Of a stretch of DNA of 64,000 bases, positions 1-7,970 are shown piece by piece. This DNA comes from JBBTSQ01 sp038078755 (GTDB taxonomy: Bacteria; Patescibacteriota; Minisyncoccia; Phycocordibacterales; JBAYGS01), in the NCBI GenBank assembly GCA_038078755.1, contig JBBTSQ010000028.1, forward strand, positions 1-64,000, given 5' to 3'. Position 1 is the first letter of the stretch. Each line of letters starts with the position of its first letter. The notes below the pieces were generated by a model. That model did no database searches. It was given only the letters and a program-made list of their open reading frames with translations, and had not been told where the DNA came from. Position numbers and translations under genes: made by a program.

Positions 1-1035
1 GAGTTCCTCGAAATACTCGCCACTTTTTGCATCGAGAGTTTCTTGCGCCGCTTCGTAGGTGAATCGTTTGGCGGAATTGATGATACTTTTGCCAAACCAT
101 CGGTCAGAGATAGCACCGTTGCTATCCATCACAAAGACACTGGAAAAAGCCAGCTTGTCTTCGTGCGCGTTGAGACTACAGAGATCGTTTGAAAGGATTT
201 CGGGAAGCATCGGGATAGTGCGGTCAACCAAGTAGACCGAAAAGCCGCGTTTGACCGCTTCACGATCGAGTGCTGTCCCTGGGCGAACATAGTGAGACAC
301 ATCAGCGATATGGACACCAATTTCGAACTTTCCATCAGCAAGCTTTTTGAATGAAATGGCGTCATCGAAGTCTTTGGCGTCGATTGGGTCGATGGTGAAA
401 GTGAGTGTTTTTCTAAAGTCTCGACGGGTGGCGATTTCGGATGCCGGTGTCGGAGATTCTTTTGCGCGGATCGCTTTCGCTTCAGCTTCGACCGTCTCAG
501 GAAACGCAGTATCAAACCCACGTTCACGAACAATGGATTCCATTTCGGTATTGTGCTCGCCGGCGATACCGATGATTTCAAGGATTTCGCCTTCGGGTGT
601 TCGGCTGGTCTTTTCCCAGCGGGTCATTCGTACCAATACTTTGCTTCCTTCGGGAGCCTCGAGATCTTTCGGTTGATGGGGAATCACAATATCAACATAC
701 ATTTTTTTGTCGTCTGGAATGATGAATGTTTTACCCCCTTCTTTGGCGACCGTGCCGACAAAATTGGTTTTATTCCGCGAAACAATTTTGGTGACGGTGC
801 CCTGGACTCGGTCAAATCTATTTTTGCCTCCAACAGCTACTTCAACGGTGTCTTTATGGAGGGCAGTGTTGACGTGTTCCGGTGCGATTTCGATATCTTC
901 CTTGAGATCGAGTGAGGCGACATAGCCGACACCTTTGCTGGTCATAGTGATGATTCCCTCAATAATCTTCGACGTATTGGTTACGGGCGTTTTCTTGCTG
1001 GAGTCTCCATGAGAAACTTGCTTTGAGTTTTGCAT
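1..1035 (-). CDS. rnr: Ribonuclease R, N-terminal 345 residues (3' end outside window)
   Basis: This is a processive 3'-to-5' exoribonuclease of the RNase II/R family, which degrades structured RNA in the cytoplasm. The frame is open from the window edge to an ATG at 1033-1035 (MQNSKQ). Residues about 20-190 correspond to the N-terminal OB-fold RNA-binding part. The RNB catalytic signature IDPIDAKDFDDAIS, with its clustered metal-binding aspartates, lies near residues 214-227 and is followed by a stretch reading IGVHIADVSHYV. Both are diagnostic of the family. The catalytic domain continues past position 1, so the C-terminal S1 domain cannot be assessed. The gene is divergent from rpsP, with about 70 bp between them. 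No Shine-Dalgarno sequence precedes the start. Confidence 0.93.
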   Translation of the reverse strand, partial: MQNSKQVSHGDSSKKTPVTNTSKIIEGIITMTSKGVGYVASLDLKEDIEIAPEHVNTALHKDTVEVAVGGKNRFDRVQGTVTKIVSRNKTNFVGTVAKEGGKTFIIPDDKKMYVDIVIPHQPKDLEAPEGSKVLVRMTRWEKTSRTPEGEILEIIGIAGEHNTEMESIVRERGFDTAFPETVEAEAKAIRAKESPTPASEIATRRDFRKTLTFTIDPIDAKDFDDAISFKKLADGKFEIGVHIADVSHYVRPGTALDREAVKRGFSVYLVDRTIPMLPEILSNDLCSLNAHEDKLAFSSVFVMDSNGAISDRWFGKSIINSAKRFTYEAAQETLDAKSGEYFEEL

Positions 1036-1060
1036 AAACGCTATGGTAGCACAGTATCGC

Positions 1061-1089
1061 TTGACCGTATATATGCTTTCTGTTAAGAT
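1061..1089 (+). promoter_or_regulatory. Sigma-70 promoter of rpsP
   Basis: TTGACC at 1061-1066 and TAAGAT at 1084-1089 are separated by 17 bp. Transcription would start near 1096, only 6-12 nt before the candidate rpsP start codons, so the mRNA would have almost no leader. Confidence 0.75.
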
Positions 1090-1101
1090 GCTTCCTACAT
1101 T

Positions 1102-1449
1102 ATGTTAATGATTCGATTACAACGTGTTGGGCGAAAGAACGAGCCATCTTTTCGCGTGGTGGTGACTGAGTCGCAAAATGGTCCAAAAAGTGGCCGATCA
1201 CTTGAGGTGGTTGGTTCATACGACCCTCGAGAAGGCAAGGGAAATAACGCTTTGAACAAAGAGCGAATTCTCCACTGGATTTCAAAAGGCGCACAGACAT
1301 CAGAGACGATGCACAATATGCTCGTTTCCCACAAGATTATTTCTGGCAAGAAAGTAAACCCACTCCCAAAGAAGAAGCCGATCGTTAAAGATGCACCAAA
1401 GGAAGAAGCAAAGGCTCCGGCCACTCCTGCTCCTGTTGTAACAGCGTAA
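1102..1449 (+). CDS. rpsP: 30S ribosomal protein S16
   Basis: S16 is a small-subunit protein that binds 16S rRNA and helps assemble the 30S body. The first 80 residues carry the family core: IRLQRVGRKNEPSFRVVV, then SGRSLEVVGSYDPR. The Ala/Pro/Lys-rich tail of about 30 residues is longer than in E. coli S16 (82 residues) and is probably disordered. Two in-frame ATGs are available, at 1102 and 1108. The second gives MIRLQR, which matches the usual S16 N-terminus better and may be the real start. There is no Shine-Dalgarno sequence. A strong intrinsic terminator follows directly, so the gene appears monocistronic. Confidence 0.96.
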   Translation: MLMIRLQRVGRKNEPSFRVVVTESQNGPKSGRSLEVVGSYDPREGKGNNALNKERILHWISKGAQTSETMHNMLVSHKIISGKKVNPLPKKKPIVKDAPKEEAKAPATPAPVVTA

Positions 1450-1459
1450 GATAAAAGAA

Positions 1460-1493
1460 AAAGCCCCGCCAGAGTACTGGCGGGGCTTTTTCT
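1460..1493 (+). terminator. Intrinsic terminator after rpsP
   Basis: GCCCCGCCAG pairs with CTGGCGGGGC around an AGTA loop, followed by a T tract. The -35 box of the next gene's promoter (1493-1498) begins at the end of the T tract. Confidence 0.9.
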
Positions 1494-1520
1494 TGACTTC
1501 TTGCTTCTGTTGAGTAGTAT
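1493..1520 (+). promoter_or_regulatory. Promoter of the orphan gene at 1550
   Basis: TTGACT at 1493-1498 and TAGTAT at 1515-1520 are spaced by 16 bp, about 30 bp before the ATG at 1550. Confidence 0.6.
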
Positions 1521-1549
1521 TAAAAGCGGATTCGAAAGTTCTTACTCAT

Positions 1550-2191
1550 ATGAATACAAAAGGATTGTCGGTCGCCCAAGTGCTTGATGTGATTTTTCGG
1601 CACCTCATCAAGGATTTCGTGGCACGGAAGTTTGTGTGTCGTTTCGCCTGTGTAATTGCTGATGACTCTGACCATCATCACAGTACTCGAAGGGGAGGAA
1701 TGGTCTACAAAGATGTGTATGTCATTCCGATGGGCACTGGCGCTTGGGTGATTGCTCGAGGTCATCCGGGTGGGGGATATCTTACTCAAGGGTATGCGGG
1801 AGATATTATTGCGTTCAAAATTAAAGCCGAGGTTAAGGGCGCACCACTACCAAACACAGCCGATGGGATTTTCGCGCCCAACGGTCTTCCTGAAATGGCG
1901 TTTGCTGGACGTTCGCAGGAGGGTTTTGAGTATTTTGGTCGCTCTGCCATCGTGGCAAGGTCTGATGGCTGGCTGGTCCAATCAAGTCGTTCAGAATTTC
2001 CAAGTCTGGGCGAGCTTGTCTGTAAGCAACTCAAACTGGAAGTGCCCTTTCATCCGCGTCATATTCCGCACCGCAGTGAGGATGAGGTGGATTTAACCAC
2101 TTTTATGCCTATTTCTCCCGAGGGACGTTACGATCAAAAGTCTGTCCGAGCCTTGGTGAAAGCCATCAAATTCGCAATGCAGACTCAATAA
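1550..2191 (+). CDS. Hypothetical protein (213 aa)
   Basis: I do not recognise this protein. It is 213 residues with no signal peptide or membrane segment. A histidine cluster (SDHHHS) lies near residues 40-46, a glycine-rich stretch (GHPGGGYLTQGYAGD) near residues 73-88, and mixed alpha/beta-looking sequence follows. It has its own promoter upstream and its own terminator downstream, so it is a single-gene unit. That supports it being a real gene rather than a shadow. No Shine-Dalgarno sequence is evident. It belongs to a recurring class of isolated orphan genes in this window (also at 3135, 23920, 30715, 32447, 36815 and 63534). Confidence 0.75.
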   Translation: MNTKGLSVAQVLDVIFRHLIKDFVARKFVCRFACVIADDSDHHHSTRRGGMVYKDVYVIPMGTGAWVIARGHPGGGYLTQGYAGDIIAFKIKAEVKGAPLPNTADGIFAPNGLPEMAFAGRSQEGFEYFGRSAIVARSDGWLVQSSRSEFPSLGELVCKQLKLEVPFHPRHIPHRSEDEVDLTTFMPISPEGRYDQKSVRALVKAIKFAMQTQ

Positions 2192-2216
2192 TCGGCCCAG
2201 CGTCCTTTGTCTCGGT

Positions 2217-2258
2217 GAGCCATCTTTGATGACAGTGTCATTACAGATGGCTCTTTTC
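2217..2258 (+). terminator. Terminator after the 1550 gene
   Basis: GAGCCATCT pairs with AGATGGCTC and TTTT follows. The loop contains a second short inverted repeat, GACA/TGTC. Confidence 0.8.
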
Positions 2259-2382
2259 ATTTTTCCGGTCTTTCTTGCTTCTCATCTCTCTTGCTGACTT
2301 GTCTATCTCCATGGTATGCTTTATCTAGCAGAAGTAGTACACATACCACTCCTGTCATTACTAATACGCTGTAAAGAATCTT

Positions 2383-2697
2383 ATGAATAAAGAACAAGAT
2401 GTAGTGTTTCTTGAGTATGTTATTAAAGCGCTGGTTGATGCTCCGGATCAGGTAAAGATTATCCGCACGGTCGACGAGATGGGGGTGCTCCTCACTCTTT
2501 CAGTAGGGCCTGAAGATATGGGTAAGATTATTGGTCGCCAAGGCAATACTGCAAAGGCGATCCGCACGCTCTTGCGAGTGGTGGGAATGAAGAATAATTC
2601 TCGCGTGAATTTGAAGATTAACGAACCAGAAGGTGGCGCTCCAACCGAGCGAGTGGTCAAGACTTTGGATGAATCAATGGATGACCTCAAAATATAA
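2383..2697 (+). CDS. khpA: KH-domain RNA-binding protein (KhpA/YlqC-like)
   Basis: This is a small single-KH-domain protein of the KhpA/YlqC family. Such proteins bind RNA and in Firmicutes act with KhpB in cell-envelope and post-transcriptional control. The signature GKIIGRQGNTAKAIR (residues about 46-60) contains the GxxG loop as GRQG. The N-terminal part (FLEYVIKALVDAPDQVKI) matches the family, and the 104-residue length is slightly above the usual 75-85 because of a C-terminal tail. In many bacteria this gene sits in the rpsP-khpA-rimM-trmD cluster. Here rpsP, khpA and trmD keep that order but orphan genes interrupt them and rimM is absent. A possible promoter is TTGCTG-18 bp-TATGCT ending at 2320. 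Confidence 0.88.
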   Translation: MNKEQDVVFLEYVIKALVDAPDQVKIIRTVDEMGVLLTLSVGPEDMGKIIGRQGNTAKAIRTLLRVVGMKNNSRVNLKINEPEGGAPTERVVKTLDESMDDLKI

Positions 2698-3134
2698 TTT
2701 TTTACTCAAGCGCTTCGAGAGGTTGAACACAATCTCAATTTTCTTGACAGAAAAATAAAAACTCGTCGCTGACTCCTCAAACAATTTATTTTTCTTAAAA
2801 ATTTCGTTGTGTTCTAGCCTCTCTCCGCTAACCCGTAAAAAATCATATTTCTCGGTTGTTGAAAAGAAGAATGCCCCGTTCATAAAGTGAGCGGGGCATT
2901 CTTCGTCAAACAATTACATTTCAACTAAAAGTCTTTTAATTTTCTAAACACACTTCACTAACCCGCAAATAAAAATATCTTTCGGTTGTTGAAAAGATAA
3001 AACACACCCACTACGATGTATCGTAGTGGGTGTGTTTTGATTGGATATACTGAAACATCAAACCAAAACCTTACGATATATCGTAAGGTTTTGGTGAAGT
3101 GTTTTAAGTCACTGAACTGTTAATTACGGACATC
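2698..3134. repeat. Tandem hairpin region with duplicated ~95-bp units
   Basis: This 437-bp stretch has no gene. Two diverged copies of one unit occupy about 2774-2868 and 2905-2998. Each starts near CAAACAATT, contains CTAACCCG and ends in CGGTTGTTGAAAAGA. Copy 1 leads into a terminator-like hairpin (GAATGCCCCG/CGGGGCATTC, 2869-2901). Copy 2 leads into a 19-bp perfect stem at 2999-3038 (core ACTACGAT/ATCGTAGT). A further perfect 34-bp palindrome occupies 3062-3095 with the related core TTACGATATATCGTAA. The units look duplicated while each hairpin sequence has been replaced. Confidence 0.75.
2869..2905 (+). terminator. Terminator-like hairpin downstream of khpA
   Basis: GAATGCCCCG pairs with CGGGGCATTC across a 13-nt loop. 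The tail is TTC-rich rather than a clean T tract. Confidence 0.6.
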
Positions 3135-3581
3135 TTGACAACAGTTTCTTATCTGATAGGGTTATTTTGGAAACAAAACGAAAGGTTCTTTGTGAGTGCT
3201 GAAAGATTGTGGAAACGTTCATTTCCTGATCGCCCTGACATGATAATGGTATCAGCTCGTGCGGCTACTGAGGTATTTCTTTGTCAGCTGAAAGACTCAG
3301 ATAATCTTGAGGGTGTACGGAAGTTTCGAGACGGAACAAAAAAAGCATTTCAGGAAATTGATGCCGGCTACTCAAGTCTTTGTGCTGACGAATCTGAACT
3401 GATTTCATGGGCCGCTCGGGCGAAATCGATAATTGAGTGGCTTGACGAACTTGATCGCCACCTTGCTTCGAGTGGCCGGCCCGGATTTCCTTGGAACAGA
3501 GTTTGTCTCACTATGGGTTTGCTCTACGCCTACCGCATTGCTTCCGAGCAAACCCTGAAATTAAACAAGCCACCCCAGTAG
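3135..3581 (+). CDS. Hypothetical protein (148 aa or shorter)
   Basis: I do not recognise this protein. The frame can start at TTG 3135 or at a later GTG (3193) that gives VSAERLWKRSF. No Shine-Dalgarno sequence decides between them. The sequence is mostly amphipathic helix with several Trp residues and no signal peptide or clear membrane segment. A terminator at 3603-3630 supports transcription on this strand. It lies between the hairpin repeat region and trmD and is not obviously linked to either. Confidence 0.6.
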   Translation: MTTVSYLIGLFWKQNERFFVSAERLWKRSFPDRPDMIMVSARAATEVFLCQLKDSDNLEGVRKFRDGTKKAFQEIDAGYSSLCADESELISWAARAKSIIEWLDELDRHLASSGRPGFPWNRVCLTMGLLYAYRIASEQTLKLNKPPQ

Positions 3582-3602
3582 TTGATTTCTGGCCGAAGTA
3601 CA

Positions 3603-3631
3603 AGCGCTCTTTTCGAAGGGCGCTTTTTCTT
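3603..3631 (+). terminator. Terminator after the 3135 gene
   Basis: AGCGCTCTT pairs with AAGGGCGCT (one G-T pair) around a TTCG tetraloop and is followed by a T tract. Confidence 0.8.
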
Positions 3632-3639
3632 GCCTTTTA

Positions 3640-3672
3640 GCCTAAAAGCTATAAGCTAGTAGCTGTAAGCTT
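3640..3672. repeat. Degenerate word repeat (AGCT-AAGCT type) before trmD
   Basis: Short variants of one word (AAAGCT, ATAAGCT, AGTAGCT, GTAAGCT) run up to the trmD start. This is one of several word arrays in the window. Confidence 0.6.
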
Positions 3673-3676
3673 ATTT

Positions 3677-4420
3677 ATGACCACTTTTCACATCATCACC
3701 CTTTTTCCAGACGCATTTAGCTCATATTTGAATGAGTCGATTTTGAAGCGGGCGATTGAAGATAAGAAAATTAGCGTGAAATTTTATAATCCACGCGATT
3801 TTACCATTCAGCCAAAAAACAGAAAACAAACCTATGCCGAGAGACGAGTGGATGACAAGCCGTATGGTGGGGGCCCCGGTATGGTGATTGAAGCCCTTCC
3901 GGTGATTAAGGCGATTGAGACAGCCCTAAGAGATTTAGGAAGCATGATTCATGATTCAGGAATAAAAAGAAATAAAACCAAGTTAAAGCTAAAGACTAAC
4001 AACCATACACTATCAACTAAAGCTACGATTCTCTGGCTCACACCAAACGGTGAGCAATTTACCACTGCAAGCGCCAAGACTATCGCGAACAAAACAACAC
4101 ACGTTGTGATTGTGTGCGGGCGATACGAGGGGATTGATGCTCGGGTGAAAAAAGTATACAAAGTAGAGGAAGTTTCTGTAGGACCTTTTGTGTTGACTGG
4201 TGGGGAACTGCCAGCGATGGTAATTATGGATTGTGTGTCTCGACAAGTGAAAGGGGTCCTTGGTAATTTCTCATCGCTTGAAGAATCTCGGGTGTCGAGT
4301 CCCGATGTCTACACTCGTCCGGAAGTGTTTACCTACAAAAAGAAAAATTATGCGGTGCCAAAAGTGTTGCTCTCGGGTCATACGGCAAAAATAGAAGAGT
4401 GGAAGCGAAAACAGAGCTAG
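3677..4420 (+). CDS. trmD: tRNA (guanine-37-N1)-methyltransferase
   Basis: TrmD methylates N1 of G37 next to the anticodon using S-adenosylmethionine and prevents +1 frameshifting. It is a SPOUT trefoil-knot enzyme acting as a dimer. Visible motifs are YGGGPGMVIEALPV (residues about 63-76), GRYEGIDARV (148-157) and GPFVLTGGELPAMVIMD (169-185), which form the cofactor knot. Residues about 90-114 are a Lys/Asn/Thr-rich insertion not usual for the family. It falls between the GPGMV part and the strand ILWLTPNGEQF. The DNA of the insertion is made of AT-rich words like the intergenic word repeats here (see findings). The start is ATG 3677 with no Shine-Dalgarno sequence. The rest of the protein looks intact and functional. 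Confidence 0.95.
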   Translation: MTTFHIITLFPDAFSSYLNESILKRAIEDKKISVKFYNPRDFTIQPKNRKQTYAERRVDDKPYGGGPGMVIEALPVIKAIETALRDLGSMIHDSGIKRNKTKLKLKTNNHTLSTKATILWLTPNGEQFTTASAKTIANKTTHVVIVCGRYEGIDARVKKVYKVEEVSVGPFVLTGGELPAMVIMDCVSRQVKGVLGNFSSLEESRVSSPDVYTRPEVFTYKKKNYAVPKVLLSGHTAKIEEWKRKQS

Positions 4421-4739
4421 AGCTTCAGTATCCACAGGTAGACTATTGACAGAAAATGGCCTATTTGCTACACTCTCCTCAACTACTCGAGATTGAGTTA
4501 CTGGGGAAATGTAGTTTACATTACATTATCAGCTTCTAAGCATATCTTGCTTATCATTACGAAATAATTGTTTTCAATTATTGGTGTTAGCCTTTTGCCA
4601 AGAAAGGTCTTTTTTGTTTAGAATGACAGCGTCGGCGCACTTCTTTGTCGCAAGCTCCGTAATTGCCCTCGACCCAGAATTTTTAAATAAAGAAAAACAC
4701 ATATTTTATTAAAAAGTCGTTATCTGTTTAATACACATC
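4421..4739 (+). promoter_or_regulatory. Promoter and long 5' leader of the rpoB operon
   Basis: A near-consensus promoter lies at TTGACA 4446-4451 and TACACT 4469-4474 (17-bp spacer). Transcription would start near 4481, giving a leader of about 260 nt before rpoB. The leader contains a hairpin AATAATTG/CAATTATT with a TTTT loop (4563-4582). It also contains a weak hairpin CCTTT/AAAGG followed by a TCTTTTTT tract (4591-4613), which could act as an attenuator. No open reading frame of note is present. Long leaders and attenuation before rpoBC are common in bacteria, but the mechanism here is inferred. Confidence 0.65.
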
Positions 4740-7700
4740 ATGCCTACCTCAACCGCCATCACCGGAGCTCGCCGACCGAAAAAATATTTTAGCCGATTTA
4801 AAAAACCACTTGCGCAGGTGCCTAATCTGGTAGAGTCGCAGACCATGTCTTTCAAGTGGCTTCTTGAAAAAGGACTCAAAGAATTGTTCGACGAATTTTC
4901 GCCGATCAAGGATTATGCGGAGAAGAAGTTTGAGCTCTCGTTTACCGGTTTTGAGATGGACAAGCCAAAGGCAGACGAATACACCGCAAAAGACAATCGG
5001 CGATCATACGAAGCTGCGCTGAAAGTAATGGTGAAGCTTAAAAATAAGACACTCGGCATTGTGAAAGAGCAGGAAATCTTTTTCGCAGATTTTCCATTGA
5101 TGACTCCTCGAGGAACTTTCATCATCAACGGTATTGAGCGTGTGATCGTGCCCCAGCTTGCTCGATCATTTGGCGTATTTTTCACTGCTCAAGAAATTCG
5201 TGGACGAAAATATTTTGGTGGTAAAATCATTCCAGCTCGCGGCGCGTGGATTGAAATCGAATCTGAAGCCGATGGCGCTCTCTATGTCCGTATTGATCGC
5301 AAGCGAAAGTTTCCGGTATCAGCGCTACTTCGTGTGTTGGGCGCCGAGACTGATAGCGATATCAAAGCACTTTTTAAAGGAAATGAGGTTGTTCAGAGTC
5401 TGATTGACACCTCAATCGCAAAAGATCACGCCAAGACCCGCGATGAGGCGTATGTCGAGATTTATAAGCGTCTCCGTGATGGCGATTTGGCGACCGTTGA
5501 CAATGCCCGAGAATTTATCAAATCTATTTTTGCCGCTGACCGATATGACATTTCAAAAGTAGGGCGATTGCGTTTTAACCGTCGATTCAATAAATCTCAA
5601 GAGACAAAGGAACTTGAGCGTCGAACTATTTCTGTAGATGATGTGGCGACTATCGTCTCTCATATCGCTACGCTCAACAACACTCCTGATGCCAAGGAAG
5701 ATGATATCGACCACTTGGGCTCTCGCCGTGTGCGATTGGTGGGAGAATTGATGCAACAGAAGCTTCGTGTCGGTCTATCACAAATGAAGCGAAACATTAT
5801 GGATCGTATGTCGACCGTTGATGCTGATTTCACCATGCCGATCCAATTTATTTCTCCGCGACCACTCCAGGCGCGACTGAAAGAATTTTTTACCACCAAC
5901 CAATTGTCGCAATTTATGCAGCAAGAAAATATTCTTGCTGAACTCGAACATTTGCGCACACTCTCTGCTCTGGGTCCCGGCGGTCTTACTCGTGAACGAG
6001 CCGGTCTTGAAGTTCGCGATGTACACCCGTCTCACTACGGTCGCGTCTGTCCGATCCACACGCCCGAAGGTTCAAACATCGGTCTGATTTTACGTCTCTC
6101 AATCTATGCCCGAATCAATGAATTCGGCATGATTGAAACTCCCTACGCAAAGGTAAAAAATGGCAAGATTACTGACGAGGTCAGTTACTTGAATGCGCTT
6201 GAAGAGGAAGAGTATAAAATCGCTCACGCCGCCACCCGCTATGACGACAAGGGCGCGATTTTGGATGCCGAAGTGGAGGTGCGTATCAAGGGCAAGCCGG
6301 TGGTGATCCCGCGCGCGGATGTGGATTTTATCGATGTGGCGCCAAACCAAGCGTTCTCAATCGCTACTTCAATGATTCCATTTTTGAATCATGATGACGC
6401 CAACCGAGCGCTCATGGGTAGCAACATGCAGAAGCAATCAACACCATGTATCGTGCCTGAAGCGCCACTCGTGGCGACCGGTATTGAGGCGAAAGCGGCA
6501 GAGGACACTGGCCGTGTCATTTTGGCTCCAGAAGACGGTACTATTTCTGCAGTGGACGCAAAGAAGATTGTGTTTAAAAATACTAAAGGGAAGGAGACAG
6601 AGTATAACCTTATTCACTATTCACGAACCAACGGCTTCACCGCGTTCCATCAGCGACCGATGGTTGATTTGGGACAAAAGGTAAAGAAAGGAGATGTGTT
6701 GGTGGACACCTCGACTTCTGACGGTGGTGAAATGGCACTCGGACAAAACGTGCTGGTCGGTTTTATGTCTTGGTCGGGATCAAACTATGAAGACGCGATT
6801 ATTATCTCTGAACGATTGGTAAAAAATAGTAAATTTACTTCGATTCACATTGAAGAGTTTGTGGTGAATGTTCGTGACACCAAGCTCGGGCCGGAATTGA
6901 CTACCTGCGATATTCCAAATGTTGGTGAGGCGAAGTTGAAAAATCTTGATGTTGAGGGTGTCGTGCGTATCGGCGCTGAAGTGCGCCCAGGCGACATCTT
7001 GGTGGGCAAGATTACGCCAAAAGGCGAGACACAACTTACTCCTGAAGAGCGACTGCTTCGATCGATTTTCGGTGAGAAAGCTCGCGATGTAAAAGACACC
7101 TCAAAGCGAATTGAAAACGGCAAGCGCGGTCGTGTGATTAGTGTGAAAGTCTTTTCTCGAGATAAAGGAGACAAACTCGAGTCAGGTATTATCAAGCGTA
7201 TTCATATCGAGGTTGCGCAGCTTCGAAACATCTCGGTGGGTGACAAGCTTGCAGGACGACACGGCAACAAGGGAGTTATTTCAAAAATTCTCCCTGAAGA
7301 GGATATGCCATATATGGCAGATGGACGACCGATTGATATTATTTTGACTCCGCTTGGTGTGCCATCTCGTATGAACTTGGGTCAGATTTTGGAATTGCAC
7401 TTGGGTCTCGCGGCAAATACGCTGGGTTATCAGGCAATCGTACCTCCGTTTGTGGGAGCAACCGTGCCTGAAATTAAACAAGAACTTGTTAAGGCTGGTT
7501 TTAACGAAAACGGCAAGATGACACTCTTTGATGGTCGTACTGGTACCAAATTTGATCAAGATATCGCAGTCGGCTATATGTATATTTTGAAGCTCCATCA
7601 CATGGTGGAAGACAAGATTCATATGCGATCGATCGGTCCATACTCACTCATTACACAACAGCCGCTCGGTGGTAAAGCGCAAGGCGGAGGTCAGCGATTT

Positions 7701-7949
7701 GGAGAAATGGAAGTCTGGGCGCTGCTCGGCCACGGCGCGGCATATACACTCCGAGAAATGTTGACGGTCAAATCTGATGATATTGTCGGTCGCTCACAAG
7801 CGTTTGATTCAATTGTCAAAGGTCGTAATCTTGAACAGCCAAACATTCCTGCGTCGTTTAATGTGCTTCTCAACAACCTTCGTGGATTGTCGCTTGATAT
7901 CGATATGAAGCGCGACCGAAAGATGCTTGCTGACGAGGATACCAATTAA
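4740..7949 (+). CDS. rpoB: DNA-directed RNA polymerase beta subunit
   Basis: RpoB forms one half of the RNA polymerase active-site cleft. The protein is 1069 residues, shorter than E. coli RpoB (1342) because lineage-specific insertions are missing. Conserved stretches run through the whole length. They include TPRGTFIINGIERVIVPQLA (fork/protrusion), SALGPGGLTRERAGLEVRDV and HYGRVCPIHTPEGSNIGLI (rifampicin region), MGSNMQKQS, SNYEDAIIISERLV, the GRHGNKGVIS motif, and the C-terminal GGKAQGGGQRFGEMEVWALL. The gene starts at ATG 4740 without a Shine-Dalgarno sequence. It is followed after 21 bp by rpoC on the same strand, as in nearly all bacteria. Confidence 0.99.
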   Translation: MPTSTAITGARRPKKYFSRFKKPLAQVPNLVESQTMSFKWLLEKGLKELFDEFSPIKDYAEKKFELSFTGFEMDKPKADEYTAKDNRRSYEAALKVMVKLKNKTLGIVKEQEIFFADFPLMTPRGTFIINGIERVIVPQLARSFGVFFTAQEIRGRKYFGGKIIPARGAWIEIESEADGALYVRIDRKRKFPVSALLRVLGAETDSDIKALFKGNEVVQSLIDTSIAKDHAKTRDEAYVEIYKRLRDGDLATVDNAREFIKSIFAADRYDISKVGRLRFNRRFNKSQETKELERRTISVDDVATIVSHIATLNNTPDAKEDDIDHLGSRRVRLVGELMQQKLRVGLSQMKRNIMDRMSTVDADFTMPIQFISPRPLQARLKEFFTTNQLSQFMQQENILAELEHLRTLSALGPGGLTRERAGLEVRDVHPSHYGRVCPIHTPEGSNIGLILRLSIYARINEFGMIETPYAKVKNGKITDEVSYLNALEEEEYKIAHAATRYDDKGAILDAEVEVRIKGKPVVIPRADVDFIDVAPNQAFSIATSMIPFLNHDDANRALMGSNMQKQSTPCIVPEAPLVATGIEAKAAEDTGRVILAPEDGTISAVDAKKIVFKNTKGKETEYNLIHYSRTNGFTAFHQRPMVDLGQKVKKGDVLVDTSTSDGGEMALGQNVLVGFMSWSGSNYEDAIIISERLVKNSKFTSIHIEEFVVNVRDTKLGPELTTCDIPNVGEAKLKNLDVEGVVRIGAEVRPGDILVGKITPKGETQLTPEERLLRSIFGEKARDVKDTSKRIENGKRGRVISVKVFSRDKGDKLESGIIKRIHIEVAQLRNISVGDKLAGRHGNKGVISKILPEEDMPYMADGRPIDIILTPLGVPSRMNLGQILELHLGLAANTLGYQAIVPPFVGATVPEIKQELVKAGFNENGKMTLFDGRTGTKFDQDIAVGYMYILKLHHMVEDKIHMRSIGPYSLITQQPLGGKAQGGGQRFGEMEVWALLGHGAAYTLREMLTVKSDDIVGRSQAFDSIVKGRNLEQPNIPASFNVLLNNLRGLSLDIDMKRDRKMLADEDTN

Positions 7950-7970
7950 TCGCGAACTATCACTACTATT

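Noticed and set aside
2999..3095. Possible CRISPR array from repeated hairpins
   Set aside because: There are only two or three units of unequal length, no regular spacers and no cas genes in the window.
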